Source: Magnetofaba australis IT-1
GTDB lineage: Bacteria > Pseudomonadota > Magnetococcia > Magnetococcales > Magnetococcaceae
DNA length: 64,000 nt
Assembly (NCBI RefSeq): GCF_002109495.1
Contig: NZ_LVJN01000015.1
Span: 62,001-126,000 of the forward strand
Reading direction: 5' to 3'
Shown here: positions 51,784 through 63,099 of the stretch, piece after piece
Position numbering within the stretch: the stretch's first letter is position 1
Layout of the letters: every line of letters begins with the position of its first letter
The notes under the pieces: generated by a model
The model's input: only the letters and a program-made list of their open reading frames with translations
Databases searched by the model: none
What the model was told of the DNA's origin: nothing
Position numbers and translations under genes: made by a program

Positions 51784-54705
51784 ATGCGTCTATCTCATCG
51801 GCTGATACGCGCCAATGCGCTGGGCGCCAAGTTGACCGTTCTGGGCATCTTTATGCTCATCGGTCTGCTGCTGGCGCTGTTTGTCGGCTGGAGCCCCATC
51901 GCCCATGAGCGCGCCGCGCAGCGACAACGCGACCAGCTGGCGCAGAGTCTGGCTGTGGCGGCGGACGCCACGGCGTCCTATCTGGCTCAGGATCAGTTGG
52001 CGGCGATTCATGAGATGTACGATGAATTGCTCAGCGCCAACGCCATCTGGCGCGGGCTGTTATTGCTCGACGCCCAGGGGCGGCGCATCTATCCGGTGTT
52101 TCTGCCCGAGGGACAGGATCAGGAGAATTGGGAGCGGCTGGAGCGCAGCATCAGCGTGCGCGGCAATGTGTTGGGGCGGCTGACTCTGTTTGCCGACTTT
52201 ACCGCGCTTTACGCCGACATTAGCGCTGAGACCCAACAGTTGGCGCTGTTGATCGCCTGTGGTGGCGCAGTGTTCGTGTTGATGGTGATTCTCGCTTTGC
52301 GGCGCTGGGTGGCGCGTCCATTGGCGCGCTTGGGCGTCGCTGCTGAGAAGCTTTCGGGGGGGGATTTCGACGCCGCCCTGCCCAGACCGGAAAGTTTTGA
52401 GGTGAGCCAACTGGTGGGCGCATTCGAGAGCATGCGTGAGCAGTTGCGCACGCAGCAGGAGGCGTTGGTGGCGGCCAAGGAGCAGGCTGAACGCGCCAGC
52501 AGCGCCAAGAGCGAGTTTTTGGCCAATATGAGCCATGAGATTCGCACCCCCATCAACGCCATCATGGGCATGACGTTTCTGGCGCTGCGCGCGGATTTGA
52601 CTCCCAAACAGCGGGAGTATGTGACCAAAGCGCACCGCTCCGCCGAGATTTTGCTGGGCATCATCAACGATATTCTCGACTTTTCCAAAATTGAGGCCGG
52701 CAAGCTGGAGTTGGAGTCGATTCCTTTCTCCATTGAACAGACTCTCAGCAGCGTTGCGGACATGATCGGCTTCTCCGCTGAATCCAAGGAGTTGGAGCTG
52801 CTGTTCCAGGTTGATTCCGGGCTGCCTGCGCAAGTGGTGGGCGACCCGCTGCGCTTGACCCAGATTCTTGCCAATCTGGGCGCCAATGCGGTGAAGTTTA
52901 CCGAACGCGGCGAGATCACCGTCAGCGCCGAGTTGATTGAGCAGAGCGATGAGACGGTGGTGGTCCGATTCTGTGTGCGCGACACCGGCATCGGCATTCC
53001 CGCAGACAAGCATGTGGCGCTGTTTCAATCTTTTACTCAGGCCGACGGCACCACCACCCGGCGCTATGGCGGCACCGGGTTGGGGCTGGCGATCTGCTCC
53101 AGTTTGACGCAGTTGATGGGCGGACGAATCTGGATCGAAAGCGAGCCGGGTCAGGGCAGCGCCTTTTTCTTCACCGCACGCTTTGGCGTGGAGCCTGGCG
53201 CCGCCAAGCCCGATGCGCGGTTGATGCGTATGTTCCGCGACAAGCGCGCCCTGGTGGTGGATGACAACGCCGCCGCGCGTGAGACGCTACAGGGCATGCT
53301 CAGCGACTTCGGCCTGCGTGTGGCGGTGGCCGAGAGCGGCTCTGAGGCGGCGCGTTTGGCGCTGGAAGCGAGCATTGAGAACGATCCGTTCCATGTGGCG
53401 CTGCTCGACTGGCGCATGCCCCATGAGGATGGCGTGGAGACTGCGCGCGCCATCGCCAATAATCCAGCCATGTCCAGCGCGCCGAAGATGATTATGGTCA
53501 CTGCGTTTGGCCGTGAAGAGGCGGCGCAAGCGGTGCAGGACGCGCCCATTGAGCGGGTGCTGAGCAAACCACTGACGCCCTCGGTGCTGTTTGAGGGGGT
53601 GGCGGCGGCGCTGGACCCGGCAGAGCGTTACCTGGTGACGGACGCCTCCGGGTTTGACCTGGAGCCGCCGCCGACCAATATCCGAGGGTTGCGGGTTCTT
53701 TTGGCGGAGGATAACGCGCTCAATCAGGAGTTGGCGGTTTCCCTGTTGGAGCAGGCCGAGGTGATCGTTGAGGTGGTCAACAACGGTCAGGAGGCGGTGG
53801 ATAAGCTGCAAGCCGATCCAGAGGCGATTGATCTGGTGTTGATGGATCTGCAGATGCCGGTGTTGGACGGATTTCAGGCGGCGACCGCCATCCGCTCCAT
53901 GGAGGGGGTGTGCGATCTGCCCATTCTGGCGCTTACCGCCAACGCCCTGAGCTCAGACCGTGAACGCGTGCTGGCGGCGGGGATGAACGCCCATATCGCC
54001 AAGCCCATTATGCCGGAGCGACTGTATGCTGCGCTGGCTCGGTTTGCGCCAAACCGCGAGGTTGCGGCGGTTGCGGTGGAGTCTCATGCCGCGCCGACTT
54101 CCGCCGATCTGCTCACGCAGTTGCCGGATCCCATCGCCGGTGTGGACTTGGACGCGGCGTTACGCGGCTGCATGGGCAACGCCGCGCTCTACTGGCGGCT
54201 GTTGCAGCGCTATGTGTCGGACCATGCCAGTGAGGTGGGACGCGTTGCGCAGTTGGCCGAGGCCGGAGAGTTGGCCGCAGCCAAGCGCAAGGCCCACTCT
54301 ATGAAGTCGGTGTTTGGCAATCTGGGGCACAAGGAGTTGCAGGCGATCTGCGCAGAATTGGAGAAGGGGCTGTCAAGCGAGTCCACATGGGAGACGGCGC
54401 AACCCCTGCTGGCGCGCGCGGAGGCGCTCAACGCCGCGTTTGTCGACGCTTTGCGCGCACAACTCTCGGCGCGGGCGGCGGCGGCGGCGCAGAGCGGCGA
54501 GGCGTTGGAGGAGGAGGCGGAAGAGGCGCGCCTGCTGCGCGCCCTGGCCGATGCGCTGCGGCGTCGCAATCCGCGCTTGAGTCACCATGTGACTGAGCAG
54601 TTGATGCGTATGCCGTTGAGCGAGGAGCGCAAGCAGAGTCTGGAGCGCGCCCGCGAACATCTGCTGCACTACCGTTTTGTTGAAGCCCTGGAGCAGTTGA
54701 ACTGA
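51784..54705 (+). CDS. Hybrid histidine kinase (TM-HAMP-HisKA-HATPase-REC-REC-Hpt)
   Basis: 973 aa. Transmembrane helices at about 15-37 and 157-176 flank a periplasmic domain of about 120 residues, small for direct ligand binding. HAMP (177-230), HisKA (His251 in SHEIRTPIN), HATPase ([15 protein letters not shown]), receiver 1 (Asp542 in [11 protein letters not shown]), receiver 2 (Asp688 in [11 protein letters not shown]), Hpt (His838 in [14 protein letters not shown]) and a C-terminal helical tail. The preceding PhnD-like protein is the likely sensory partner. The gene set PhnD-like, kinase, ModA-like, kinase, kinase lies on one strand with short gaps. Confidence 0.92.
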   Translation: MRLSHRLIRANALGAKLTVLGIFMLIGLLLALFVGWSPIAHERAAQRQRDQLAQSLAVAADATASYLAQDQLAAIHEMYDELLSANAIWRGLLLLDAQGRRIYPVFLPEGQDQENWERLERSISVRGNVLGRLTLFADFTALYADISAETQQLALLIACGGAVFVLMVILALRRWVARPLARLGVAAEKLSGGDFDAALPRPESFEVSQLVGAFESMREQLRTQQEALVAAKEQAERASSAKSEFLANMSHEIRTPINAIMGMTFLALRADLTPKQREYVTKAHRSAEILLGIINDILDFSKIEAGKLELESIPFSIEQTLSSVADMIGFSAESKELELLFQVDSGLPAQVVGDPLRLTQILANLGANAVKFTERGEITVSAELIEQSDETVVVRFCVRDTGIGIPADKHVALFQSFTQADGTTTRRYGGTGLGLAICSSLTQLMGGRIWIESEPGQGSAFFFTARFGVEPGAAKPDARLMRMFRDKRALVVDDNAAARETLQGMLSDFGLRVAVAESGSEAARLALEASIENDPFHVALLDWRMPHEDGVETARAIANNPAMSSAPKMIMVTAFGREEAAQAVQDAPIERVLSKPLTPSVLFEGVAAALDPAERYLVTDASGFDLEPPPTNIRGLRVLLAEDNALNQELAVSLLEQAEVIVEVVNNGQEAVDKLQADPEAIDLVLMDLQMPVLDGFQAATAIRSMEGVCDLPILALTANALSSDRERVLAAGMNAHIAKPIMPERLYAALARFAPNREVAAVAVESHAAPTSADLLTQLPDPIAGVDLDAALRGCMGNAALYWRLLQRYVSDHASEVGRVAQLAEAGELAAAKRKAHSMKSVFGNLGHKELQAICAELEKGLSSESTWETAQPLLARAEALNAAFVDALRAQLSARAAAAAQSGEALEEEAEEARLLRALADALRRRNPRLSHHVTEQLMRMPLSEERKQSLERAREHLLHYRFVEALEQLN

Positions 54706-54753
54706 TGGTCTGAACGCCATCCGCAAGACCCGCCGGGACCACCTGAGGAGAAG

Positions 54754-55545
54754 ATGATGAAGTTGTCCAAAAAAGCGTTCACCGCGATGGCGTTGGCGAC
54801 TGCTCTATTCGGCAGTGCGGCGCAGGCTGTGGCGGAGACGCCCTCGTTGTTGGTCTACTGCGGCATCACCATGATCAAGCCCATGATGGAGATCGGGCGG
54901 GTGCTGGAGAGCCGCGAGAATGTGAAAATGGTGTTTACCCAAGGCGGCTCGCAGGATCTCTATATGAGTCTGAAGAAGTCTCATGAAGGCGATCTCTATC
55001 TGCCCGGCTCGGCCTCTTATCGCCAACGCAACATGAAAGATGGTTTGCTCGGCGAGGCGGTGGATATCGGCTACAACCAGGCCGCCATCATGGTGCAGAA
55101 GGGCAACCCCTACAACGTCAAGGCGGACGTCAACGAGCTGCTGCGCGACGATCTGTCGGTGGTGATCTGCAATCCGGAGAGCGGCAGCATCGGTCGCGAG
55201 ACCAAGAAAATCCTCGATAAGGCGGGCATTTATGACCGCGTGTTTGAGCAGGCCACCTATCTGACCACCGCTTCGCGCACCCTGAATGACGCCATGAAAA
55301 AGGGCGACGCCGATCTGATCATCAACTGGCGCGCCACCGGCTACTTTGAGGAGAATAAGCCCTTCCTCGACGTGATCGATCTGCCGCCGGCTGTGGCCAA
55401 ACCCAAGAAGCTGGTATTGAGCCTGCTCACCTTCTCCCGTCACCCGGATCTGGCGCGCAAGTTCATGACCCTGGCCGCTTCCGAGGAGGGTCAGGCGATC
55501 TTCCGCAAATACGGTTTCCTGGATAATAAAGCCAAGGTGGATTGA
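54754..55545 (+). CDS. ModA-like periplasmic substrate-binding protein
   Basis: 263 aa. TGAGGAG precedes the ATG; signal peptide cleavage near AVAET. The class II two-lobe fold shows [44 protein letters not shown] and [14 protein letters not shown], as in molybdate/sulfate-type binding proteins, but specificity cannot be assigned. There is no transporter gene nearby and its stop lies 5 bp before the kinase start, so it probably serves signalling. The C-terminal YGF ending is typical of the family. Confidence 0.83.
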   Translation: MMKLSKKAFTAMALATALFGSAAQAVAETPSLLVYCGITMIKPMMEIGRVLESRENVKMVFTQGGSQDLYMSLKKSHEGDLYLPGSASYRQRNMKDGLLGEAVDIGYNQAAIMVQKGNPYNVKADVNELLRDDLSVVICNPESGSIGRETKKILDKAGIYDRVFEQATYLTTASRTLNDAMKKGDADLIINWRATGYFEENKPFLDVIDLPPAVAKPKKLVLSLLTFSRHPDLARKFMTLAASEEGQAIFRKYGFLDNKAKVD

Positions 55546-55550
55546 CTGAC

Positions 55551-58001
55551 GTGAGCAGGGCCGGGTCTCAAAGCAGGTGGGCGCGACTCAGACGCATACG
55601 TCGCGAGCGTCGCCAGGGGCGTAAGCAGGGCATTGGCGCGATCTCGCCGCTGCGTCGCGTCTACCTGCAAATGGGACTGTTCCTGGCCGGTTTCCTGGCC
55701 CTGTTGCTGCTGGATTTCGTCTTCTCCCAGGTGGTGGCCGATCTGGATCAGCGCACCGAGAATCAGCGCGCGCGTCTGTTCCTGGGCGAGCAGATCATCC
55801 ACAGTCTCACGGTGGTGGAGAAGGGGGTCTATTCGCTGGCGCTCACCCCCACGCCGCGCGGTCGTCGGGTGGTGCGCGGCGACCTGCTCGACGAATTGGG
55901 GCAATTACGCGCGCGCTTGAAGGTGCTCAAATGGGGCGGGGTGGTCAATATGACCACCCGGCTCAATTTGGGCGAACGGGTGCGTATGACCCGCTCGGTG
56001 CAATACACCACCGACGATGACCCGGCGCCATTCGTGTTAGAGATGATCGATCTGGAGCCGAAGATCGACCAGATCGAAGAGAAGATCGCCGCCCTGACCC
56101 TGTTGTTGCGCGAACGCGACGCGGTGAACGGGGATGGCCGCCGCATCAGCCGTTTTATCAAGACCATCCCGCCGGTGTTTGTGCGCATGCACGAGAACGC
56201 CAGCCGTCTGTTCTTCGAAACCAAAACCAGTATGGAGCAGTTGGAAAACGAGGTTGCGCAGCAGCGATGGCGTTATCGTGTGATGCAATTGGCGTTCTCG
56301 GTGCTGGTGATTTTGACGGTGTTGGCGCTGGGCGCGGTGATCGCCCGACAGGTGGATCAGACCGACCGCGATCTGCGGCGACTGGTGGCGGATTTGACGT
56401 CGGCGCGGGATCTGGCCGAGCGCGCCAACCGCGCCAAATCGGCGTTCCTGGCCATGATCAGCCACGAAATGCGCACCCCGCTGCATGGGGTGAGCGGCAT
56501 GACGGCGGTGCTGCTGGGCGAAGAGGAGGATCCCAAGCGCAAACTGCGTCTGCGCCTCATCGAGGAGTCCAGTGCGGCGCTGCTGCACATTATTGATGAC
56601 ATCCTGGACTTGGCCGATATCGAGGCCAACGACCTGCAGTTTCAGCAAAAGGCGTTCGACCTGCTGCCGTTGATCGAAAAGGTGATCACGGTCACCCAGG
56701 CGCAACGCAAGCCCGGCGGCCCCAGTCTGGGCCACTACATCGCGCGCGAGGCCATGGGCGGCTATCTGGGCGACCCGCAGCGCATCAGTCAGGTGCTGTT
56801 CAACCTATTGGCCAACGCTTTCAAGTTTACCGAAAAGGGCGCCGTGACGCTGGATGTGGCCCTACTCACCACCGAAACCGATGGTCGACGGCGGCTGCGC
56901 TTTGCGGTGCAGGACACCGGCGTGGGCATCTCGCCCCAGGCGCGTGCGCGACTGTTCAAAAAGTTCTCCCAGGCTGACGACTCCACGTCACGGCGGCATG
57001 AGGGCGCCGGGCTGGGGCTCTCCATCTCCAAGGCGTTGGTGGAGGGGATGGGCGGACGCATCGGCGTGCAGAGTCGCGAAGGGCATGGCAGTCTGTTCTG
57101 GTTCGAGCTGCCGCTGGCGACGGCGCCGGAGGCGGCGGTTCCGCTGCCGGAGGGGCTGCATGAACGCAATCTGCTCTACTGGCACGATGATCCCATCGCA
57201 GGGGAGTTGCAGAGTGAGTTGTTGGGGCAGTTCTTCCGTCTGAGCGTATTGGCGGTGAATGAAGAGCAGGCGATGCGCGCGTTGTGGGGACAGCAAGCGC
57301 GCGGCGAACCGCTGGACCTGATCGTTATCGACCACGAAAGACCGGAGGCGACGGCGAACTTCCTGCGTCAGTTGCGACGGGAAGATCCGTTCTGCGCCAT
57401 CCCGGTGTTCCGTTTCGAAACCCAGGCGTTGGATGATCTGGAGGCGGCGCTGCAGAGCGGCGCGCAGCCGGACGTCTATACCTTGCGGCGACCGTTACGA
57501 CTGGCCGATGCGCTACAACAGATTGAACAGGCGTTGAATCCGAGCGAATCGAGCGCGCCGCAGAGCGCAGCGGAAGCGGGGCCAGTGCGTGCGCAGCGCA
57601 TTCTGGTGGCGGAGGATAACCCCATCAACCGCCAGATTGCGGCCGACTTTCTCACCCGCTTGGGGCATGAATTTGTATTCGCGCACAATGGATTGGAGGC
57701 GTTGAGCATGGCGCAGACCGAATCGGTGGATCTGATCCTGATGGATGTGCGCATGCCGGAGATGGATGGTCTGGAGGCCACGCGGCGCATTCGCGCGCTG
57801 CCTGCGCCGGTGGGCGAACTGCCCATTGTGGCGCTGACCGCCAATGTGTTTGAAGAGGACCGGCGCTTGTGCCGGGAAGCGGGCATGGATGGATTTGTGG
57901 CCAAACCGGTGGATATTCACCTGTTGAGCGAAGCGATACAGACCTACGGGGCGCGCACATCGCATCGCGTTAGCGCTGTTGCTTTGGGAGGCGCCCAATG
58001 A
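55551..58001 (+). CDS. Hybrid histidine kinase (TM-sensor-TM-HisKA-HATPase-pseudoREC-REC)
   Basis: 816 aa from GTG 55551, chosen because AAGGTGG (55534) is well spaced; a TTG at 55542 would overlap the ModA-like stop. Transmembrane helices at about 40-62 and 243-265 flank a helical periplasmic domain. HisKA (His305 in [10 protein letters not shown]), HATPase (DTGVGISP), a degenerate receiver (DD present but no acceptor context and Arg for Lys) and a normal receiver (Asp732 in [11 protein letters not shown]). No Hpt. It overlaps the next kinase by ATGA, so the two are co-translated and the relay may cross between them. Confidence 0.9.
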   Translation: MSRAGSQSRWARLRRIRRERRQGRKQGIGAISPLRRVYLQMGLFLAGFLALLLLDFVFSQVVADLDQRTENQRARLFLGEQIIHSLTVVEKGVYSLALTPTPRGRRVVRGDLLDELGQLRARLKVLKWGGVVNMTTRLNLGERVRMTRSVQYTTDDDPAPFVLEMIDLEPKIDQIEEKIAALTLLLRERDAVNGDGRRISRFIKTIPPVFVRMHENASRLFFETKTSMEQLENEVAQQRWRYRVMQLAFSVLVILTVLALGAVIARQVDQTDRDLRRLVADLTSARDLAERANRAKSAFLAMISHEMRTPLHGVSGMTAVLLGEEEDPKRKLRLRLIEESSAALLHIIDDILDLADIEANDLQFQQKAFDLLPLIEKVITVTQAQRKPGGPSLGHYIAREAMGGYLGDPQRISQVLFNLLANAFKFTEKGAVTLDVALLTTETDGRRRLRFAVQDTGVGISPQARARLFKKFSQADDSTSRRHEGAGLGLSISKALVEGMGGRIGVQSREGHGSLFWFELPLATAPEAAVPLPEGLHERNLLYWHDDPIAGELQSELLGQFFRLSVLAVNEEQAMRALWGQQARGEPLDLIVIDHERPEATANFLRQLRREDPFCAIPVFRFETQALDDLEAALQSGAQPDVYTLRRPLRLADALQQIEQALNPSESSAPQSAAEAGPVRAQRILVAEDNPINRQIAADFLTRLGHEFVFAHNGLEALSMAQTESVDLILMDVRMPEMDGLEATRRIRALPAPVGELPIVALTANVFEEDRRLCREAGMDGFVAKPVDIHLLSEAIQTYGARTSHRVSAVALGGAQ

Positions 58002-61000
58002 GCATCAGCGGCAAGATCATCACATTGGTCACCTTCATCGCGCTGCTCTCAGCAGGCAGCGTGGGCTACTCGATTCTACGGAATTTTCATGATGAACAGA
58101 CCCGCCAGGCGGGGCTGGAGGCGCGCCATGCAGCCTCGGAGTCGGCGGCGGCGCTGCGCTGGCGCATCGATCAATTGCTCTCGGATGTGCGGCGCTTGGC
58201 GCAGGATCCGGCCCTGGAGGAGTTGGCGGAGCTGGCGCGCGGGGTGGATCGCGGCCATGGCGATGCGCGCTATCAGCAGCGGCGCTTACTGGAGATCTTC
58301 CGCGCGCTGGCCAGTGAGCGCGCCGACTATCTGAGCGTCCAGTTGATCGGCGTGGATGACGCTGGACGCGAGTTGGCGCGCATCTACCGGCCAGAGCGCG
58401 GCGGCGATCTGCGCCCGGCCGCAGCCGTCGAATTGGCCCAGTTGGGCGAGAGCGAGGCGTTCAAGCGCGCCATCATCCTGCCCGAGGGGCGCATCTACCT
58501 CTCCGATGTGCGTCTGATGCGCGAGGGCCCGGAGGTGGTGGAGCCGCATCTGCCGATGCTCACTGCGGCGGCGCCTGCGTTTAATCGGCGTGGCGAAGTG
58601 TTCGGCGTGGTGCGCATCACGCTGGATATGCGCGGCGCGTTCGAACACCTGCGCAGTCTGCAATTGGGCGTGGGGATGCATCTGTTCAACGAACAGGGTT
58701 ATCTGTTGGCGCTGGGTGAGCGCCATGGCAATGAGCCCACCTTCGGCTTTGAGTTCAACTTGCCTACGCAGATGCTCAACTTCTATCCGCCCTTGGAGCG
58801 CCACCTCCAATATGGCGGTTCCGAGCCGTTCAGCCTGCTGGTGCGCAATGGCCAGGATGGCGGCGAGGAGATGATTGGCGTGGCGCCGTTACGGCATAAC
58901 CCGGCGCGCCCGGATAAACGGTTGATTTTGGTGATCTCCGCTCCTTACGCAAAACTCATGGACCGCCTCAACGCCTCGCGCGATGAGAGTCTGCTGCTGG
59001 GGCTCTCGGCCATGGTGGTGGCGCTGGTTTTGGGCGGACTGATGACCCGTTCGCTCACCCGTCCGCTGCGCGAGATGATCGACTCGGTGCAGAGCATGCA
59101 GAATGGGTGCGCGCGCAAGCCCTTGCCAGTCAAGGCCAGTGGTGAGGTGGGGATTCTGGCGCGCGCCTTCGACGAGATGTTGCGCAAGCTGCGCGAGCAG
59201 AGTCGCAACGACGCCGATGCTCGCGCCAAGGAGCTGTTGGACGCCACCAATGTCGGCGTGTTCGGCATCAATGGCGAGGGGCTGGTGTCGTTCGTCAACC
59301 CGGCGGCCGAGCGCATGCTGGGCTTTACCGCCAACGAGCTGCTGGGGCAGAACGTGCACCAGTTGATTCACCACTCCCACGCCGACGGCTCCGCCTACCC
59401 GGAGACCGCCTGTCGCATGTCCGCCGCCCTGCGCGAGCAGCGCGAACACCACGTCTCCGATGAGGTGTTGTGGCGCAAGAATGGCGAATTTTTCCACGCC
59501 GAGTACAGCAGCATCCCCTTGAGCGGGGCCGAACGCCATGGCGCGGTGGTGACCTTCTGGGACACCAGCCGCAAACATCTGGATGAGCAGCGCTTGATCG
59601 AATCGCAACAGGCCGCTGAACAGAGCGCCGCTGAAGAGCGCGCCATGGAGCTGCTGCTGAAGATCACTCTGCAGGAGAGCGCCACCCTCGACTATTTGAG
59701 TGAAGCGCTGCAGACGATGATCTTCTCTGTGCCATGGCTCAAGCTCAAGCCGGTGGGGGCGATCTTCCTGAGCGAACGTCACGAAGGGGAGTTGGGGCTC
59801 AAACTGGTGGCGGAACATAATCTGGATGACCACTTGAAACTACAGTGCGCGCGCGTGCCGTTTGGCCAGTGCTTGTGTGGTCGCGCCGCCCAGAGCGGCA
59901 CGCTGCAGTTTGCCGACTGCATCGACGCGCGCCACGACATCCACTACGCGCAGATGGAGGAGCATGGGCACTACAATGTGCCGATCCTCGAAGGCGAACG
60001 GGTGTTGGGGGTGGTGGTGCTCTATCTGACGGTGGGGCATCAGCAGAAGGAGCATGAGGCGGCGTTCCTGGTGCGCGCGGCCAACGTGTTGAGCATGGGG
60101 CTGGTGCGGCGGCGCGCCGCCAAGGAGCTGGGCGAGGCGATTCAGAAGGCGCGCAAGGCCAATAACGCCAAGTCGGAGTTCCTGGCCACCATGAGCCATG
60201 AGATCCGCAACCCCATGAACGCCATCATCGGCTTGAGCCATCTGGCGCTGGGACAGTCCGAAGATAACCGTCAGCGCGACTATCTGGACAAGATTCATAA
60301 CGCCGGCCAGTCGCTGCTGCGCATCATCAACGACATCCTCGACTTCTCCAAAATCGAAGCGGGCAAGCTGGATATCGAAACCACCGACTTCCAGCTTGAC
60401 GACGTGTTGGCCAACCTGGCGACGTTCACCGCCGTCAAGGCGCAGGAGAAGCGGGTGGAGCTGATCTTCGACAAGCCCGCCGATCTGCCTAACCAACTGC
60501 GCGGCGACCCGCTGCGTCTGAATCAGGTGCTGCTCAATCTCACCGGCAACGCCATTAAGTTCACCGAAGAGGGGGAGGTGGAGCTGGCGGTCTCCTGCGT
60601 GGCGCAGGACGCAACCCATGTGGAGTTGCGCTTTGATGTGCGCGATTCGGGCATCGGCATGACCGAGGAGCAGTTGCAGAATCTGTTTACCGCCTACTCC
60701 CAGGCCGAAGCCTCCACCTCGCGCCGGTTTGGCGGCAGCGGGTTGGGGCTGGCCATCTCCCATCAGCTGGTGACGCTGATGTCGGGCAATATTGAAGTCA
60801 GCTCCACGCCGGGGCAGGGCAGCGTGTTCTCCTTCACCCTGCCATTTGAGGTGGCTGCGCCCAACGAACGCTCCTGGCGTCCGTGCGAGGAGAAGGCGCT
60901 GCCCGATGAGCCGGTGGGGGTGGCCATCGCCCATCCGCGCGTGGCCGATGTGGTGGAGGCCAATCTGCAGCGCTTCGGCTTCCGCACCGAGCGTTTGAAG

Positions 61001-62446
61001 AGTTTGACTGCGCTGACCCAGTGGTTGGATCGTCGCGCAGGGGCCGAACCGCCCTTTGTGGCGCTGGACGCCGACATGCTGCCGGTGACCATGGCGCAGG
61101 ATCTGGCGCTGGTGCTTGAGCCGTTGCAGGAGCGCCTGCTCAACGGCGGGGTGTTGATGCTGCACGGCTACCAGACCCAGCAGGCGGTGATGGATTTGGC
61201 CGAAGAGAATCTGCGCATCGCCGCCGCGCCCAAACCGGCCACGCCGTCGGCGCTGTTCGATGCGGTGATCACTCTGCTCAAGGGGCAGGCGCCCACCCGT
61301 AGCGATGCGCGCGGCGCGCAATCCACCCAGACCCATTGGCCTGCGTTGAGCGGCAAGCGGGTGCTGCTGGCGGAGGATAACGCCGTCAATCAGCAGGTGG
61401 GGCTGGAGCTGTTGCGCGCCGTGGGCGTGGCGGCGGATGTGGCCAGCAATGGTCATGAGGCGGTGCAGAAGGCCATCGCAGGCGGCTACGACGCCATATT
61501 GATGGATCTGCAGATGCCGGTGATGGATGGCTTGCAGGCCGCCGAACGCATTCGCCACGAAGTGGGCGAGCAGCCGCCCATCATCGCCATGACCGCCAGT
61601 TCGCTGGAGACCGACCGCCATAAGAGCATTGAGGCGGGCATGAACGATCACATTGGCAAGCCCATCGATCCGGGCGCGCTGTATGCGCAATTGGACCGCT
61701 GGATCGGCGCTGGCGCGGAGTCGCCTGCTGGCGACCCGCCGTCGTCGGCTGCGGCGGCTAAACCGACGCCAACTCCGGCAACGCCTGCGCCGGAAGCGCC
61801 CGCAGTGGGGCCCATCCCCGCCGTGGAGGCCAGCGCGCGGTTTGCGCAACTGCCCGGGGTCAACGCCCAGGTGGGGTTGGCGCGCATGAACGGCAACGCT
61901 GAGCTCTACGTCAATGTTCTCAAGAGCTTCCTGCAGGATCAACGCGACGTCTGCGCGCGCATGACCCAGGCGGCGCAGGCGGGCGCCCATAGCAAGCTGG
62001 AGCGCATTGCCCACACCCTCAAAGGGTTGTTGGGCAGCATCGGCGCCGAGGCGTTGCAGACGCAGGCGTTGGCGCTGGAGAAAGGCGCTGAGAAGCAGGT
62101 GGAGAGCGTGGCGCTGACGCAGCAGATCGATGCCCTGACTGCGCCGCTACAGACGCTGTTTACCGCCGTTGCGCAGCTCACCGGCGACGGCGCCACGGAG
62201 CCCGCAACAGCGCCCCTGTGGAGCGAAGCGGACGCCGAGAAGCTGGCGATGCATCTGACGGCGCTGCGCGAAGGATTGGAGAAACGGCGTCCAGCGGCCT
62301 GTCGCGAGCCGTTGGCGGCGCTCAAAGAGTGGTCCTATCCCGAGGAGGTCGCCGCAGAGATGGCCGAGTTGATCGCCCTGGCGGGCAAGTACCGTTTCAA
62401 GCAGGCGCTGGATGCGTTGGATGCGCTGGAGGCCAAACGCGCTTAA
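57998..62446 (+). CDS. Hybrid histidine kinase (Cache-HAMP-PAS-GAF-HisKA-HATPase-pseudoREC-REC-Hpt)
   Basis: 1482 aa, the longest gene here. Transmembrane helices at about 7-27 and 331-350 enclose a Cache-like periplasmic domain; then HAMP (350-403), PAS (about 405-530), GAF (about 545-690), HisKA (His734 in SHEIRNPMN; the usual T is N), HATPase ([15 protein letters not shown]), a degenerate receiver (about 970-1085), a receiver (Asp1170 in [11 protein letters not shown]), Hpt (His1339 in [10 protein letters not shown]) and a helical tail of about 85 residues. The Hpt may also serve the preceding Hpt-less kinase, to which it is joined by an ATGA overlap. Confidence 0.92.
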   Translation: MSISGKIITLVTFIALLSAGSVGYSILRNFHDEQTRQAGLEARHAASESAAALRWRIDQLLSDVRRLAQDPALEELAELARGVDRGHGDARYQQRRLLEIFRALASERADYLSVQLIGVDDAGRELARIYRPERGGDLRPAAAVELAQLGESEAFKRAIILPEGRIYLSDVRLMREGPEVVEPHLPMLTAAAPAFNRRGEVFGVVRITLDMRGAFEHLRSLQLGVGMHLFNEQGYLLALGERHGNEPTFGFEFNLPTQMLNFYPPLERHLQYGGSEPFSLLVRNGQDGGEEMIGVAPLRHNPARPDKRLILVISAPYAKLMDRLNASRDESLLLGLSAMVVALVLGGLMTRSLTRPLREMIDSVQSMQNGCARKPLPVKASGEVGILARAFDEMLRKLREQSRNDADARAKELLDATNVGVFGINGEGLVSFVNPAAERMLGFTANELLGQNVHQLIHHSHADGSAYPETACRMSAALREQREHHVSDEVLWRKNGEFFHAEYSSIPLSGAERHGAVVTFWDTSRKHLDEQRLIESQQAAEQSAAEERAMELLLKITLQESATLDYLSEALQTMIFSVPWLKLKPVGAIFLSERHEGELGLKLVAEHNLDDHLKLQCARVPFGQCLCGRAAQSGTLQFADCIDARHDIHYAQMEEHGHYNVPILEGERVLGVVVLYLTVGHQQKEHEAAFLVRAANVLSMGLVRRRAAKELGEAIQKARKANNAKSEFLATMSHEIRNPMNAIIGLSHLALGQSEDNRQRDYLDKIHNAGQSLLRIINDILDFSKIEAGKLDIETTDFQLDDVLANLATFTAVKAQEKRVELIFDKPADLPNQLRGDPLRLNQVLLNLTGNAIKFTEEGEVELAVSCVAQDATHVELRFDVRDSGIGMTEEQLQNLFTAYSQAEASTSRRFGGSGLGLAISHQLVTLMSGNIEVSSTPGQGSVFSFTLPFEVAAPNERSWRPCEEKALPDEPVGVAIAHPRVADVVEANLQRFGFRTERLKSLTALTQWLDRRAGAEPPFVALDADMLPVTMAQDLALVLEPLQERLLNGGVLMLHGYQTQQAVMDLAEENLRIAAAPKPATPSALFDAVITLLKGQAPTRSDARGAQSTQTHWPALSGKRVLLAEDNAVNQQVGLELLRAVGVAADVASNGHEAVQKAIAGGYDAILMDLQMPVMDGLQAAERIRHEVGEQPPIIAMTASSLETDRHKSIEAGMNDHIGKPIDPGALYAQLDRWIGAGAESPAGDPPSSAAAAKPTPTPATPAPEAPAVGPIPAVEASARFAQLPGVNAQVGLARMNGNAELYVNVLKSFLQDQRDVCARMTQAAQAGAHSKLERIAHTLKGLLGSIGAEALQTQALALEKGAEKQVESVALTQQIDALTAPLQTLFTAVAQLTGDGATEPATAPLWSEADAEKLAMHLTALREGLEKRRPAACREPLAALKEWSYPEEVAAEMAELIALAGKYRFKQALDALDALEAKRA

Positions 62447-62518
62447 CAGCGCAGGCCATTGGGCGTAGAGTGAAATCGTGCGCGCCATTGCGCTCGCGGC
62501 ATGTTGGGAGGGCAGAGG

Positions 62519-63016
62519 ATGGATACGGCGCATTATCGCCTGATGGCCCGTTATAACCGCTGGATGAATCACTCAATTTATACCGCAGCCAAAGGGCTCA
62601 GCGATGGCCAGCGCCGGGCGCAGATGGGGGCCTACTTCGGCTCGCTGCACAATACGTTGGGCCACCTGCTCAAAACCGACCGCGCCTGGATGGGACGCTT
62701 TGTGGGTCATGATGACAACGCCTGGCAGGCGATGGATACGGAGAATTGGGAGTTCAACCGCTTGTGGTCGGCGCGCAAGGCCGACGACGCCAAAATCGTT
62801 TCCTGGGCGGAGAGCCTTAACCCCAACTGGTTGGAGCAGGAGTTTACCTTCTTCAGCCCCACCTATCAGCGCGAGTTCACCCACCCCTGGTGGGTGTTGG
62901 TGGCGCAATTCTTCAACCATCAGACTCACCATCGCGGGCAGGCCCACGCGCTGCTTACGCGCATGGGCGTGGATCCCGGGGTGACCGACATCCCCTTGCT
63001 GCCGGACGGCTATTGA
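62519..63016 (+). CDS. DinB-family protein
   Basis: 165 aa from ATG 62519 (GGGAGG, 7-nt gap). Four-helix DinB fold with three metal-binding His: SLHNTLGHLL near residue 47 and NHQTHHRGQAHALLTRMG near 137. Family members are metal-dependent, often thiol transferases or of unknown activity. Length matches the family. It stands alone, between the last kinase and a bidirectional terminator. Confidence 0.88.
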   Translation: MDTAHYRLMARYNRWMNHSIYTAAKGLSDGQRRAQMGAYFGSLHNTLGHLLKTDRAWMGRFVGHDDNAWQAMDTENWEFNRLWSARKADDAKIVSWAESLNPNWLEQEFTFFSPTYQREFTHPWWVLVAQFFNHQTHHRGQAHALLTRMGVDPGVTDIPLLPDGY

Positions 63017-63043
63017 TTCCGCGCGCCAAGGCTTGCCCATAAC

Positions 63044-63080
63044 AAAAAGGCCGGGCTCCCGAGGGAGTCCGGCCTTTTTG
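63044..63080. terminator. Bidirectional intrinsic terminator
   Basis: AAAAAGGCCGG on the left pairs with CCGGCCTTTTT on the right, with CTCCC/GGAG continuing inward (one mismatch). It serves the DinB gene on the plus strand and the SPOR gene on the minus strand. Confidence 0.92.
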
Positions 63081-63099
63081 ATTCCGCGTCGCGCCGGGG

